From contig CAVVJO010000029.1 in the NCBI GenBank assembly GCA_963748545.1, positions 5,666 through 69,665 on the forward strand: a DNA stretch of 64,000 nucleotides, in the 5' to 3' direction. The position numbers and the translations under genes are program-made. How positions within the stretch are numbered: the stretch's first letter is position 1; each line of letters begins with the position of its first letter. The notes under the pieces were generated by a model that was not told the origin of the DNA, did no database searches, and worked only from the letters and a program-made list of their open reading frames with translations. Shown here piece by piece: positions 19,593 to 29,142 of this stretch. This DNA comes from Roseiarcus sp963748545. GTDB lineage: Bacteria > Pseudomonadota > Alphaproteobacteria > Rhizobiales > Beijerinckiaceae.

Positions 19593-20700
19593 TTATCCGT
19601 CGTTTAGTGCAAACTTCGTGACCGCCTCCTCATTCCAACGGAGTCCGATGCCAAAACCGCGAAGCGGAACTGCCTTTCCGTCGATCACCTTGAGGGGCTC
19701 TTCAAGGATCGGGGCGGCCCAATCCACGAACTCCAGCCAATGGGCCGTGGGCGTTGCAGCCAGCAGGTGGACGCTGACCTCCGGGAAGAGATGCGACGAC
19801 ACCTCCCGCCCGTAGGCCGCCGCCAGACTCGCGGCGCTCCGCCAACCAGTCACGCCGCCGATACGATCGAGATCAAGCATGACGTAGTCCGCGGCCGCCG
19901 CCTCAAGCGACGCCAACATCGGGCTCAGACCGAGGAAATTCTCGCCCGCTTAAAATCGGAGTCTTCGTCGCCCTAGCGATCTGCGCCGAATGACGATAAT
20001 CGTCGTGTCGGATCGGCTCCTCGATCCAATAGACGCCTTCGTTGTCGAGAGCGCGGCACATTTCCATGGCGTCAGCGAAGGTGAGCGCCTGATTGAAGTC
20101 GATCATCAGAAGAGCGTCGCCCGGGATCTGCGCCCTCACGGCCCGCACCCTTGCCAAATCCGCGCCGAGATCTGATCCCCCAACGCGAAGTTTCACGGCG
20201 CGAAATCCCTCCGCCAGAAGCTCCTCTGCCTCATACGCGGCGGCCTTTGGAGGCATGAGGCCGAGACCGTTACTGTTGTAGGCGTCGATTGGTTTGGGAG
20301 CCGAACCAAGAAGAGTCGAAAGCGGCAGTTCCGCTTCAATCGCCAGCGCATCCCATGCGGCTACGTCGATTGCGGATGCGGCCATCACGAGGGGTCCCGC
20401 CAGTCCCGGAAGCTTGAAGCGCCGCCCGAGCCACCGACTCAGGGACAGCGGCTCGACCGGAACGCCGGCCAGAGCCTCGCTGAGACTGCGGAAGATCGGC
20501 TGAAGGGAGCGGGCTATCGAGACGTGGTAACAGAAGGCGTACGAACGTCCTGTGATCCCTTCTTCTGTCTCCAAGTCGAGCAACAGCAGCGCAGCCGTAT
20601 CGATCGTCTCAACGCTGGTGCCGAGTGGGCGCGCCATTGGCACCGCGACTGGCCTGGCCACCAGGGATCGAAGCGTGAGGGAGGAGGTTCCCGCACGCAT
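19593..20700 (-). CDS. Mandelate racemase/muconate lactonizing enzyme family protein (one-base frameshift)
   Basis: Enolase-superfamily enzyme that abstracts the proton next to a carboxylate. The start overlaps the panE-like stop (TGATG at 20698-20702). Visible are FRAVKLRVGG (catalytic Lys region), MIDFN and YWIEEP (metal ligands) and, after correction, DLDRIGGVTGW and SSHLFPE with the His of the mandelate-racemase subgroup. The frame breaks at 19945-19947, where removing one G from GGG restores GENFLGLSPML; corrected length is about 368 residues, normal for the family. Uncorrected, the active-site His is lost. Confidence 0.84.
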
Positions 20701-21620
20701 CAGCGCCGTCCGTCAGCTGAGAGCGCCAGAATATCCGCGATCGCTCGATTGAACGGCGTAGCCGCCCCGACGGCGGCTCCGAGCCTTACGACGCCCCCAC
20801 TGAGCCAGGGAGTTTCCAGCCGGTTTCCGCGTTCCATGTCGACAGCCATCGACGATGTCATCGTTTCCGGCAGCGTGTCGCAGAACGCAAGGCGGCTTTC
20901 GGCGTAATCCGCAGCAAGCGCGACGCCTTTTGCCCGCCCAACTTGAACGACCTCGCGCATAACGTCGAGCAGAAACGCACGGGTCTGCGGATTCGAGCGG
21001 ATCGGGCCGATTGTCGCGCGCATCGTGGCCGTCGTCGCTGAGAGGCCGACAAGAAAGACGAACTTCTCCCAAATCGCGCGCTGGATATCTCCACTCAGCT
21101 CGGCCTCGATGTTGGCCCGTTGGCACGCTTCCAGGAAAGCTTGGCATCGGACCGAAGGCCTTCCGTCGTACTCCCCGAATACAAGTCGTTGCATCGTTCC
21201 GTTATGAGCGATGACGCCCGGTTCCGCGATGGATGCAGCGATATAACTGACGCCGCCGACGATAGCGTCGTTGCCGAGAACGCCTCGCAGAATATCGTCT
21301 TTATCGACGCCATTTTGGAACGATATGACGGCTGTTTCGCCCGAAACGAGAGGAGCCACGGCGCGCGCTGCCGCCTCCGTGTCCCACAGCTTGACCCCCA
21401 TGAGGACGAGGTCGACGCGACCCAATTTTCGGGCGTCATCGCTCGCGACGACCTTCCGCAGATGCAGATCGCCGAGCTGACTTCTGATCCGCAATCCGTC
21501 CTTTACGAGCGCCGCGAGGGTCGCGCCTCTCGCGATGAAAACGACATCCGCGCCGCCTTCAGCAAGCCTGCCGCCAAAATAGCCGCCAATGCCGCCTGCT
21601 CCCATAATCGCGATGCGCAC
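20700..21620 (-). CDS. 2-dehydropantoate 2-reductase family protein (PanE/ApbA-like)
   Basis: NADPH-dependent ketoacid reductase fold. The Rossmann motif is MGAGGIGGYFGGRL at residues 6-19, followed by ISFQNGVDK near 103 and the C-terminal domain with AIWEKFVFLVGLSA. At 306 residues it has normal length. It is the first gene of the minus-strand catabolic operon, so it may reduce a pathway 2-ketoacid rather than ketopantoate; hence no panE symbol is given. Confidence 0.85.
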   Translation of the reverse strand: MRIAIMGAGGIGGYFGGRLAEGGADVVFIARGATLAALVKDGLRIRSQLGDLHLRKVVASDDARKLGRVDLVLMGVKLWDTEAAARAVAPLVSGETAVISFQNGVDKDDILRGVLGNDAIVGGVSYIAASIAEPGVIAHNGTMQRLVFGEYDGRPSVRCQAFLEACQRANIEAELSGDIQRAIWEKFVFLVGLSATTATMRATIGPIRSNPQTRAFLLDVMREVVQVGRAKGVALAADYAESRLAFCDTLPETMTSSMAVDMERGNRLETPWLSGGVVRLGAAVGAATPFNRAIADILALSADGRR

Positions 21621-21647
21621 CGGGAACTCCTCCCTACATTTCGATTC

Positions 21648-21663
21648 TTGAATACATATTCAA
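21648..21663. promoter_or_regulatory. Palindrome TTGAATACATATTCAA, likely operator of the catabolic operon
   Basis: TTGAAT and ATTCAA form perfect 6-bp arms around ACAT, 28 bp upstream of the panE-like start and in the intergenic region shared with the divergent TetR gene (21845). Position and symmetry suit an operator for that regulator. No second copy was found by eye in the window. Confidence 0.45.
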
Positions 21664-21844
21664 AAACTCTCTGTCAAGAGGTCTTGGAATCTCTTCGAAG
21701 GCGGCCCCACCCGCGCTGCAAGACCGAGTTCTGACGACGCAAACCGTGGTCTAAATCGACCCGGCGCAGGGGCGCGGTCTCGATTGACTTTCCAACGGCA
21801 ATCGGGTATTTGGCGGTCTCACCAATGAGAACTGTCGCTCAATA

Positions 21845-22460
21845 ATGGCTCGCCCTAAGCAATTTGACCCGGAGATCGCCCTCGATTTAGCGGTCGATAT
21901 TTTTTGGGAGAGCGGATTCGAGGCGACGAGCATTGAGAGGCTTTGCCGTCGCCTCAAGCTCAACCCCGGCAGTCTTTATGGCGCCTACGGCGACAAGCGC
22001 GCGCTTTTCATCGCCATTCTCGACCGCTACGTCGACAAGGTTTCCCTCGAGGCGATTCAGCGGATTTCGGGGAGCCCGTCTGGAATATTAGGAATAGTCA
22101 ACTATTTCAACTTTCTCATCGAAGCCATCGTCGGCGGCAAACGCCGCTGGGGATGTCTGATCACAAATTCGCTGATCGAACTCGCGGCCCGCGAGCCTGA
22201 GATCGCCGCAAAGGTGGAACTGCACTTCACTCGGCTCGAGACGGCGTTCGCCAGCGCGTTGGCGCGCGCACAAGCCGCGGGTGAGTTGCGGCCCGGATTT
22301 GGGCCCGAGTTCGGCGCCGTACTTCGTGTGCGTGGTGCAGGGCCTCAATGTGCTTGCACGAACGAAGCCGCCGCGCGCGCGGCTAAGGGCCATTGTCGAC
22401 GTGGCCCTGGACCCGCTGTGCGACGGCGCGATTCTGCTTGGTCCCAAATCTGTCGCTTGA
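21845..22460 (+). CDS. TetR/AcrR family transcriptional regulator (one-base frameshift near the C-terminus)
   Basis: The N-terminal helix-turn-helix spans about residues 10-55 (MARPKQFDPEIALDLAVDIF, then SIERLCRRLKLNPGSLYGAYG and DKRALF). The ligand domain follows. The frame breaks near 22317; removing one C from GCC restores YFVCVVQGLNVLARTK and a stop at 22458-22460, giving about 204 residues, while the uncorrected frame runs to 22501 with an arginine-rich nonsense tail. It is divergent from the catabolic operon and probably controls it through the palindrome at 21648. Confidence 0.82.
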
Positions 22461-22479
22461 CGGTGTCTCGTCAGATACT

Positions 22480-22495
22480 CATCAGTCGTCTGCTG
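22480..22495. promoter_or_regulatory. Operator-like palindrome, copy 1 (one arm mismatch)
   Basis: CATCAGTCGTCTGCTG differs from the perfect copies at 22970 and 29938 by one base. TTGACG lies at 22457-22462, just before it, but the -10 spacing is poor and no gene follows within 570 bp, so it may serve a lost gene or be an auxiliary site. Confidence 0.5.
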
Positions 22496-22935
22496 ACTTA
22501 AGTGCAAGGCGGGCAGGTAGCGAATGGACCGCAATGCCGCAGGCAATTGCGTGCGCGCGGCGAGGATCGTCGCCGGATATGGCGCGCGTGATGATCGTAG
22601 AAGAATTCCGGATCCGCGGCGCGTACGTCGCACGCTATGGGTTGGAATGTGGGCGAAGCCAGCTTTCAATCGCAATTGAAGCGAGCGATCGCCGTTCCCG
22701 ATCGCGCCGTTCTCCAGAGCGCGCGCAATGGGATCGGGCTCTGTCTCGGAAGGTTTGCGACCACACGGCTTTCCTGGCGCCTTGCGCGGCTTGATCGCAG
22801 TGACCGCAAGATCAGCGCGTGATCCTGACCTGCTGTCGCCCGCCGGAGCGAGGGGTACCGCGCTTGGCACGTCACGGCATCGAGATTTTTGAAAGGAAAG
22901 AAGCCGCTGCGCCCGACCGCGCCCACCCGAGCGGA
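22496..22935. other. Intergenic stretch without a supported gene
   Basis: Between the TetR gene and the promoter of the crotonase gene the six frames hold only short, arginine/proline-rich frames with no family likeness that I recognise. It may contain a decayed gene once controlled by the operator-like site at 22480, but nothing can be identified. Confidence 0.4.
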
Positions 22936-22985
22936 TTGACACGATCTGAAGCCGCCGCTAACATGCTATCATCAGTCGTCTGATG
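22936..22985 (+). promoter_or_regulatory. Sigma70-type promoter with overlapping operator (copy 2) for the crotonase gene
   Basis: TTGACA (22936-22941), a 17-bp spacer and TAACAT (22959-22964) form a good housekeeping promoter. The palindrome CATCAGTCGTCTGATG (22970-22985) sits where transcription should start, 88 bp before the crotonase ATG. Arms CATCAG/CTGATG are perfect. The same promoter-operator geometry recurs at 29907-29953. The FadR-type GntR protein encoded at 30770 is the best candidate ligand-controlled repressor. Confidence 0.65.
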
Positions 22986-23073
22986 AATGCGAAGCACGCG
23001 GACGAAGTTAGACGAGAAGGGTGGGTCTCCATAGGGAAGCTCTCTCCTCGGCCAACAAGGGAGGAAGCGAAGC

Positions 23074-23844
23074 ATGCGTGAGTTCAAGGATTACGCCGAA
23101 AAATACTCGCACATCCGGATGGATCGCCGAGACGGCATTTTGGAGATCACCTTCCACAGCGACGGGGGGACACTGGTTTGGGGGGGTGGGCCGCACGGGC
23201 AGCTGGGACCGGCCTTCCATGACATCGCCCAAGATAGAGAAAACAAACTCGTTATCATGACGGGCACGGGCGACGCCTTCATTGAAGAGATCAACGCCGA
23301 GATCCTTGGCGAGCGGTTGCCAAAGAACAAAATTACGCCGATGACCTGGGATCATATCTACAGCGACGCCAAACGCCTGCTAATGAACCTTCTCGACATC
23401 GAGGTTCCCATCATCGCCGCGGTGAATGGCCCAGTTAACATCCACGCAGAGATCGCCGTATTGAGCGACATCGTCCTGGCCGCTGATCACGCGGCGTTCG
23501 CCGACGCGCCTCACTTTCCAAACGGCCTCGTCCCGGGCGATGGAGTTCACGTGATCTGGCCTTATCTCCTCGGAAGGAACCGCGGCCGCTATTTCCTCCT
23601 GACCGGCCAACGTCTGTCGGCCCAAGAGGCTCTGCAACTCGGCGTCGTGAGTGAGGTCATGCCGGCCAACAAGCTGTTGCCGCGGGCCAGAGAACTTGCC
23701 CGGCAAATTCTCAACCAACCTCCTCTTACCGTGCGCTATGCCCGGGTCGTGATGACGCAAGAGCTCAAGAAACTCATGCTCGAACACCTTAGCCACGGAC
23801 TCGCCCTTCAGGGTTTGGCCGCCAACGAATATTGGCCCAGTTAG
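23074..23844 (+). CDS. Crotonase-family hydrolase resembling 6-oxocamphor hydrolase (beta-diketone hydrolase)
   Basis: 256 residues, ATG at 23074 after GGGAGGAAG. It follows 6-oxocamphor hydrolase, which cleaves a cyclic beta-diketone by retro-Claisen reaction, through most of its length: NKLVIMTGTGDAF near residue 65, EVPIIAAVNGPVN near 110, and above all DAPHFPNGLVPGDGVHVIWP (about 148-167) and GRNRGRYFLLTGQ. These include the His and Asp positions used for catalysis in that enzyme. The link is from memory of family sequence, not a search. It is probably the ring-cleaving step of the island and is under a GntR-type operator. Confidence 0.75.
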   Translation: MREFKDYAEKYSHIRMDRRDGILEITFHSDGGTLVWGGGPHGQLGPAFHDIAQDRENKLVIMTGTGDAFIEEINAEILGERLPKNKITPMTWDHIYSDAKRLLMNLLDIEVPIIAAVNGPVNIHAEIAVLSDIVLAADHAAFADAPHFPNGLVPGDGVHVIWPYLLGRNRGRYFLLTGQRLSAQEALQLGVVSEVMPANKLLPRARELARQILNQPPLTVRYARVVMTQELKKLMLEHLSHGLALQGLAANEYWPS

Positions 23845-24126
23845 TTCATCACGTAGGGCACGACCGCTCGCTGTTTCGGTTGATTTCGACGGCGTAGAGA
23901 AAGGGGGGCACAGCCCCTCCCCTAGACGTGACGCGCCCTAATACGACTGCCATCCAAATTGTCGGCCGCCCGTGCTCCTGCAACGGGACCTAAAGGCGAC
24001 TCGCAATTCGATCCTAAAGTAAGTCCCTTAATCAAGCGGGACATCGAGCCGACAAAGACTGGACGAACGCTGCAGTTCGCCGGGACCGCACAGCCAGTCA
24101 AACTCTATCGGGAGGAGACTAGACAG

Positions 24127-25401
24127 ATGAGCGACACTGAGAACAGAGACGACCTGGTCCAACAGTATTTGGAGGATTTTATTCCCAAGGGGCGCCGTGC
24201 CGAGATTGAGCATCTCGCCGAGGACGTCGTCAAAGGCGCAACGTCCCGGCGCAGTTTCCTGACCCGGGCCGGGTCGCTGGGCGTCGGGGCTACTGCGGCT
24301 TCGACGATTCTAACGGCGTTGGTCGCCAGCGCGCCGGACGCATCGGCGGCGACCTCGGGTTCCGCAGACGCCGGAAAGATTGCCGACAAGTACAAGAATC
24401 TCACGATTGGAGTTCCGGTTTACGCCTTCGCGGATGAGAACCAGATTACTATCGCTAATCAGATGCAAGCAGCGGCTCATGCCGCCGGTTTGAACTGGAA
24501 GTTCCTGTTGCAGGACGTAGCGGGTAGCGTGACTACGGCTGGTCAGGTGTTCGACAGTTTTGTTACCCGGAGTGTCGATGTTATTATAGACATTGTCATC
24601 CCGCCGCGGCTCGTCGCAGCGCAGATGGCTAAAGCTACAGAGAAAAAAATTCCGGTCTTCGGGATTTATACATTCGGCACAAATTACCCCGACATGGTGC
24701 TTGATTATGGCGGCGTGACCTCGGTCGAGTCGAGCTTCGTCAGCAGCTATATGCTGTTCGATCAGCGTATTCGCCACCCCGGTAAGAAGAAGATCAAGCT
24801 CGGAATCATCGATTTGCAGCTCGACGTCATCAAGCCTCGGCGCGGGGCGCTAGACGGCCTGTTGAGCCTGGCGATCAATAACGACTTCGAAGTGGTGCAA
24901 GTCATTCCCGATGTCGACCCGGCGAACACAGTTCAAGTGGCGACCCAGGCCACACAGGCGATTCTCACCAAGAACCCGGATGTTGACTGCCTGTGGGTGA
25001 GCTGGTCGCCCGCGCCAGTCCCGGTTGCGGCGGCGGTAGAACAAGCCGGAAAGGGCGACTCGTGCAAGGTCTATGGGCTCGTCGCCCAGAGCGCCGGCAT
25101 ACAGCTCATTAAAGAGGGCAAGAGTCCGCTGGTCGCAACCTCGTGGGTCGACTTGGTCTGGGTCGGCTGGGGCATGGTTGATCTCGTGCTCAAGCACCGC
25201 TCGGGCCAGCCGGTGGACCGTCTCGCGCTGCTTTCGACGAACGCCGTTCCGTGTGTCTGCATCGATCACGCCGAAGCGAACTCCTCAAATATTCAAATGG
25301 TGGATGTGCTGGGCGGAAAGCAGATTCCGACCTGGGTATTTGCCCAAGGCTCGTACCGCGATCGATTTGTCGCGTCCTGGAATGAAATTTATTCCTCGTA
25401 A
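24127..25401 (+). CDS. Sugar-type ABC transporter substrate-binding protein with Tat signal
   Basis: Periplasmic binding protein of the ribose/xylose (type I) fold. The ATG at 24127 follows GGGAGGAGA; the frame extends upstream to 23959 without a better start. A twin-arginine signal TSRRSFLTRAGSLGVG lies unusually far in, at about residues 39-54, after a hydrophilic leader, and ends near PDASAA. The mature part has NLTIGVPVYAFADENQ and NPDVDCLWVSW, typical of the family. 424 residues. It starts an importer operon with the permease and double ATPase; the ligand may be the compound degraded by the surrounding enzymes. Confidence 0.84.
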   Translation: MSDTENRDDLVQQYLEDFIPKGRRAEIEHLAEDVVKGATSRRSFLTRAGSLGVGATAASTILTALVASAPDASAATSGSADAGKIADKYKNLTIGVPVYAFADENQITIANQMQAAAHAAGLNWKFLLQDVAGSVTTAGQVFDSFVTRSVDVIIDIVIPPRLVAAQMAKATEKKIPVFGIYTFGTNYPDMVLDYGGVTSVESSFVSSYMLFDQRIRHPGKKKIKLGIIDLQLDVIKPRRGALDGLLSLAINNDFEVVQVIPDVDPANTVQVATQATQAILTKNPDVDCLWVSWSPAPVPVAAAVEQAGKGDSCKVYGLVAQSAGIQLIKEGKSPLVATSWVDLVWVGWGMVDLVLKHRSGQPVDRLALLSTNAVPCVCIDHAEANSSNIQMVDVLGGKQIPTWVFAQGSYRDRFVASWNEIYSS

Positions 25402-25528
25402 TCAGCGAGCTACGCGTGCCCGGCTCTACGGAGCGGGGCGCGCTAGCGGCGATCATCGGTGACGCCGTCGACCATGCGAGACGAGTCGGTTGAAGGCGGC
25501 GAACGACTGTCAGGGAAGTGGGGCCACA

Positions 25529-26558
25529 ATGACGATTCCAAGCGGTACTTCTCTTGCTTCTGCGGAGACCCGGCTGGCCGGCACATCGAGCGCGCCGTCG
25601 GAAAAAGCTCGGCGAACCGTTCTGGAGATGCTCGCGCCGCTCGGCGTTCCGATTATGACGCTTGGCATGATCGTTTACTTCGGTTTTGCCACGAAGGGGT
25701 TCTTGTCGATCGGCAACATCACCGACGTCTTCGCGAACTCTGCGCTGCCGGTCATCGTGGCCGTGGGGCTGACCATCCCGCTTGTGATGGGAGAGTTCGA
25801 TCTCTCGATCTCAGCCCTTGCCGGTCTCGCCACCGTACTTTACGCGCAACTGGTGGCCAAAGAGGGGGTAAACCCTGCGACCGCAATCCTTGTCACGCTC
25901 GTCGCCTCGCTCGCGGCGGGGGCGTTCAACGGCTTTATGATCGCTTATATCGGTCTGCCTGCCCTCGTTGCGACCATAGCGATGTCGTCTTTCCTGGTCG
26001 GCATGCAGTTTTACGTCTCCGGGAGCGTCCAGATCTACGGCGGATTTCCCGAGACGCTCGTCGCCTTTAGCCGCTCCAACATCGGCCCCGTCCCCACGTT
26101 GGTGATCGTCGCGGCGACAATCGTGATCGGCGCCTGGGTCCTCCTCGAGAAGAGCGTATTTGGGCGCCGACGTCAAAGCGGTTGGCGGTAACGCGGAGGC
26201 GGCTCGCCTCGCTGGTGTGGACGTCCGGCGAACGCGGGCGTTCGGCTTTATACTCTGCACTTTCGCGGCCAGCGTCGCGGGCATCCTATTCGCCAATAAA
26301 CAGGCTGTGGCTTACCCGCTCGCAGGCCTCGACGTCCTGCTCCCGTCGTTCACGGCGGCCTTTATCGGCGCAGCAACGTTCCGCTTCGGCGAATTCAACA
26401 TCTTCGGCACAGTAGTGGGCGTCCTGGTCACCCAGATCGCGGCGAATGGCCTGATTTTGCTCGGGGTGCCGAACTATACGACCTATGTCTTTCAGGGTGT
26501 GATCCTGCTGGTCGCGCTGGTCTTTGCCCGCGTCGTGGCGTTGCGGGGGATCAACTAG
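25529..26558 (+). CDS. Ribose-type (RbsC-like) ABC transporter permease (one-base frameshift)
   Basis: Membrane subunit of the importer. ATG at 25529 (MTIPSGTSLAS). About eight to ten hydrophobic segments, with PLVMGEFDLSISALAGLATV (family hallmark near residue 95) and, after correction, VKAVGGNAEAARLAGVDV. The frame breaks at 26167-26168 where removing one C from GCC joins the two parts; corrected length is about 342 residues, normal for RbsC. Downstream it is separated from the ATPase by 22 bp. Confidence 0.85.
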
Positions 26559-26580
26559 GGTGATGGGAGGCGTTCGACGA

Positions 26581-28294
26581 ATGACCAGCGATCGGGCGGA
26601 AGAAAGGCGTCGTCTGGCGGGTGGCGCGGTCCCTGTCCTAGACGTCAGGGAACTCTCGAAGCGCTATCCGGGAACGCTGGCGCTCGACCGGGTCTCACTG
26701 CATGTGGCGGCAAACGAGATCTTAGGGCTCGCGGGACACAATGGCGCCGGCAAGTCGACGCTGACGCGAATGCTCACGGGCGTCGGAAGGCCCGAACTCG
26801 GGCGACATCCTTCTGGACGGCCAGGTCATCAGGTTCCGCAGCCCGGACGACGCGATCACGCACGGCGTCGCACAGGTCCCGCAGCCGCTGATGGTTATTC
26901 CGAACCTGACCGGCAGGGATAACTTGCTGCTCGGGATGCACACCAAACTCTTTGGGCGTGGTCGCGACAACGGCGAGCGAGCGTGGTTCGGCGGGAGCAA
27001 GAGTGCCGCGGCCGCGGTCGAGCTGATGGCCGAGCACCTGCACCTCACAAAGGTCCTGAACGTAAAGGTTGGGCGGCTCCGTCCGGTGACGCAGCGCCTC
27101 ATCATGATCGGTCGTGCGCTTTTACGGAACCCACGGCTGATCATACTCGATGAGCCGACGGCGAATTTGGCGACGCCCGAAGTGGAGTTGCTGTTCTCGA
27201 TTATTCGTCCTCTGGCGCAGGATCGCGCCAGCGTTATCTATGTCACCCACCGACTCGATGAAATGCTCGACTTGTGCGATCGCGTCATCGTGATGCGGCA
27301 AGGTCGGGTCATTGCAGAGAAGGACGCCAAGATCCTCAACAAGAAGGAACTCAGCGGCCTCATCACGGGCGCAGATCTGTCGTCGAAAATAAGCACGCTC
27401 GTGGCCGACGTCGACATCCATGGTCAGTTCCGCGGAAGCGAGCCGGCGGCCGACATGTCAAAAACTCATCACGCCGGCGAAGAAGTCCTGTGCTGCGAGA
27501 ATCTTTTCGCGCTGCCAAGGACACGCGGCGTCAATCTCACGCTCCATCGGGGCGAGGTGCTCGGCATCGCTGGTCGCGATGGGTCGGGACGCACAAGCTT
27601 CTTGAGAACCCTTTGGGGCGATCGTCAAGTGACCAGCGGTCGGATCGTTGTCCGCGGAGTGCCGACTTCGTTGGCGAGCCCACGCGACGCCATTAAAGCC
27701 GGCTTTGCCTATTTGCCGGAGGAGCGAGCGGCGAATGCAGTGTTTCCGCTGGCGAGCGTCGCTGCAAACGCGACGCTGCCATGGCTGTCGCTGTTCGCCG
27801 GGCCGGGGGGCCTCGTACGCGCACAGCAGGAGATTTCTGGGGTTTCGACGCTTTTAAAGCGTCTCGACGTGCGACCTCTCAACGGAGCAGTCTATGCCAG
27901 GATCAGGGCGTTCAGCGGCGGTAACCAGCAGAAGGTGGTGATCGCGCGCTGGCTCCTGGGCGCGGCGGACATCTTTCTGTTTGACGAGCCGACGCAAGGC
28001 ATCGACGTGGGCGCCCGGGAGCAAGTCTATGAAGTAATCCGCGAACTCGCTTCCGATGGAGCCGGGATCATCGTCGTATCCTCGGAAGCGGAGGAACTGG
28101 CGCGTTTGTGCAGCACAGTGCACTTGATGCGCGACGGCGCCGTCGTTCAAACGCTCACGGGTGACGAAGTAACGGAATCGGCCATCTCGCTTGCAATCGT
28201 CGCTGGGGACATCGAAATCCCCGCCGCCGTGCCGAGTGCCGGCACAGGCCGGGCCCGCGTCAGCGGACTGTCGCCCCCGGACGCCGTGATATGA
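26581..28294 (+). CDS. Ribose-type (RbsA-like) ABC transporter ATP-binding protein, two ATPase domains (one-base frameshift)
   Basis: ATG at 26581 after GGAGG. Domain 1 has Walker A GHNGAGKST and Walker B LIILDEPTANL but lacks a clear LSGGQ (RLRPVTQRLIMIGRAL stands there). Domain 2 has GRDGSGRTSF in place of Walker A, a normal signature FSGGNQQKVVIARW and FLFDEPTQGID. Degenerate halves are usual in RbsA-type proteins, though loss of the first signature is notable. The frame breaks at 26791-26793; removing one C from CCC restores RPNSGDILLDGQ. Corrected length is about 570 residues. Confidence 0.85.
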
Positions 28295-28530
28295 TTGAGC
28301 CACACGCTGCCCGTAAGAACGACACAAACTCGGAAGGCGCGCCCCCGTTTCAGATAGGTCCTTGACATCGCGGAAACCGATGGTCGTTGGACTCGTCGTC
28401 GCAGATCGTTCTGGGCAGAACGCTATCGCGCTTGCGAAAGCCGAGTTTCCGCTTCGACGTTTGTGTCGCGTTCAACTTCGCCGGCGGCGCCGCCCTCGTA
28501 TCCTAAACTATATTCCGATAGGAGAATCCC

Positions 28531-29113
28531 ATGGTCCGGTTCCATTTCCATCCGACGCCAAATCCCGCCAAAGTCGCGCTTCTTCTGGAAGAGACCGGCG
28601 TGGCCTATGAAATCGTTCCGGCCGACACAGCATACGCCAACCTTTCGCGCCATCAATCCGAATGGCAAGTTGCCAGCGATCGTCGACACCCAAGGACCAG
28701 AACGCCCGTTTTTGCGACGGTGATGGGCCATTCTAGGGCCAGTCCGTTCATTTCCAGCACGCTGCTTGCGAAAGAGCCCGTATGTGGTGAACCTATATCA
28801 ACGCGAGGTTGAACGGCACTGTCATGTCTTGGATGACCGTCTCATCGGACGCGAATCCATCGTCGGCAACGAATATTCCATCGTTGACATGTTCGCATGG
28901 GGCTGGCTGTTCGGCGACTCGGTCGCGGTAATTGCGTGCGCCAACGCGACGGCTTTTGCGCAGATAATGACGGAAGCGATTCATTCTCCTCTGGGCCAGT
29001 CCCCTAATTGCTGTGTCAGCGCTATCAGGATGGTCCTTCATCCACCCAGCTGCAGTTGGGGTGGCGATAGTTCTATTCAGAGCTATCTGGGCGGCGACCT
29101 CGCGGTAGACTGA
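28531..29113 (+). pseudogene. Glutathione S-transferase remnant
   Basis: Begins well (MVRFHFHPTPNPAKVALLLE, after TAGGAGAAT) then shifts frame to AINPNGKLPAIVDTQGPERPF, stops, and resumes in another frame with YVVNLYQREVERHCHVLDDR and SIVDMFAWGWLFGD. The middle of the protein (end of the thioredoxin domain and first helices) is missing. Several lesions rather than one show that this is a real pseudogene. An intact GST of the same general type lies at 32000. Confidence 0.8.
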
Positions 29114-29142
29114 CGACCGCTTCCGATGGACAGGAGTTCCCG

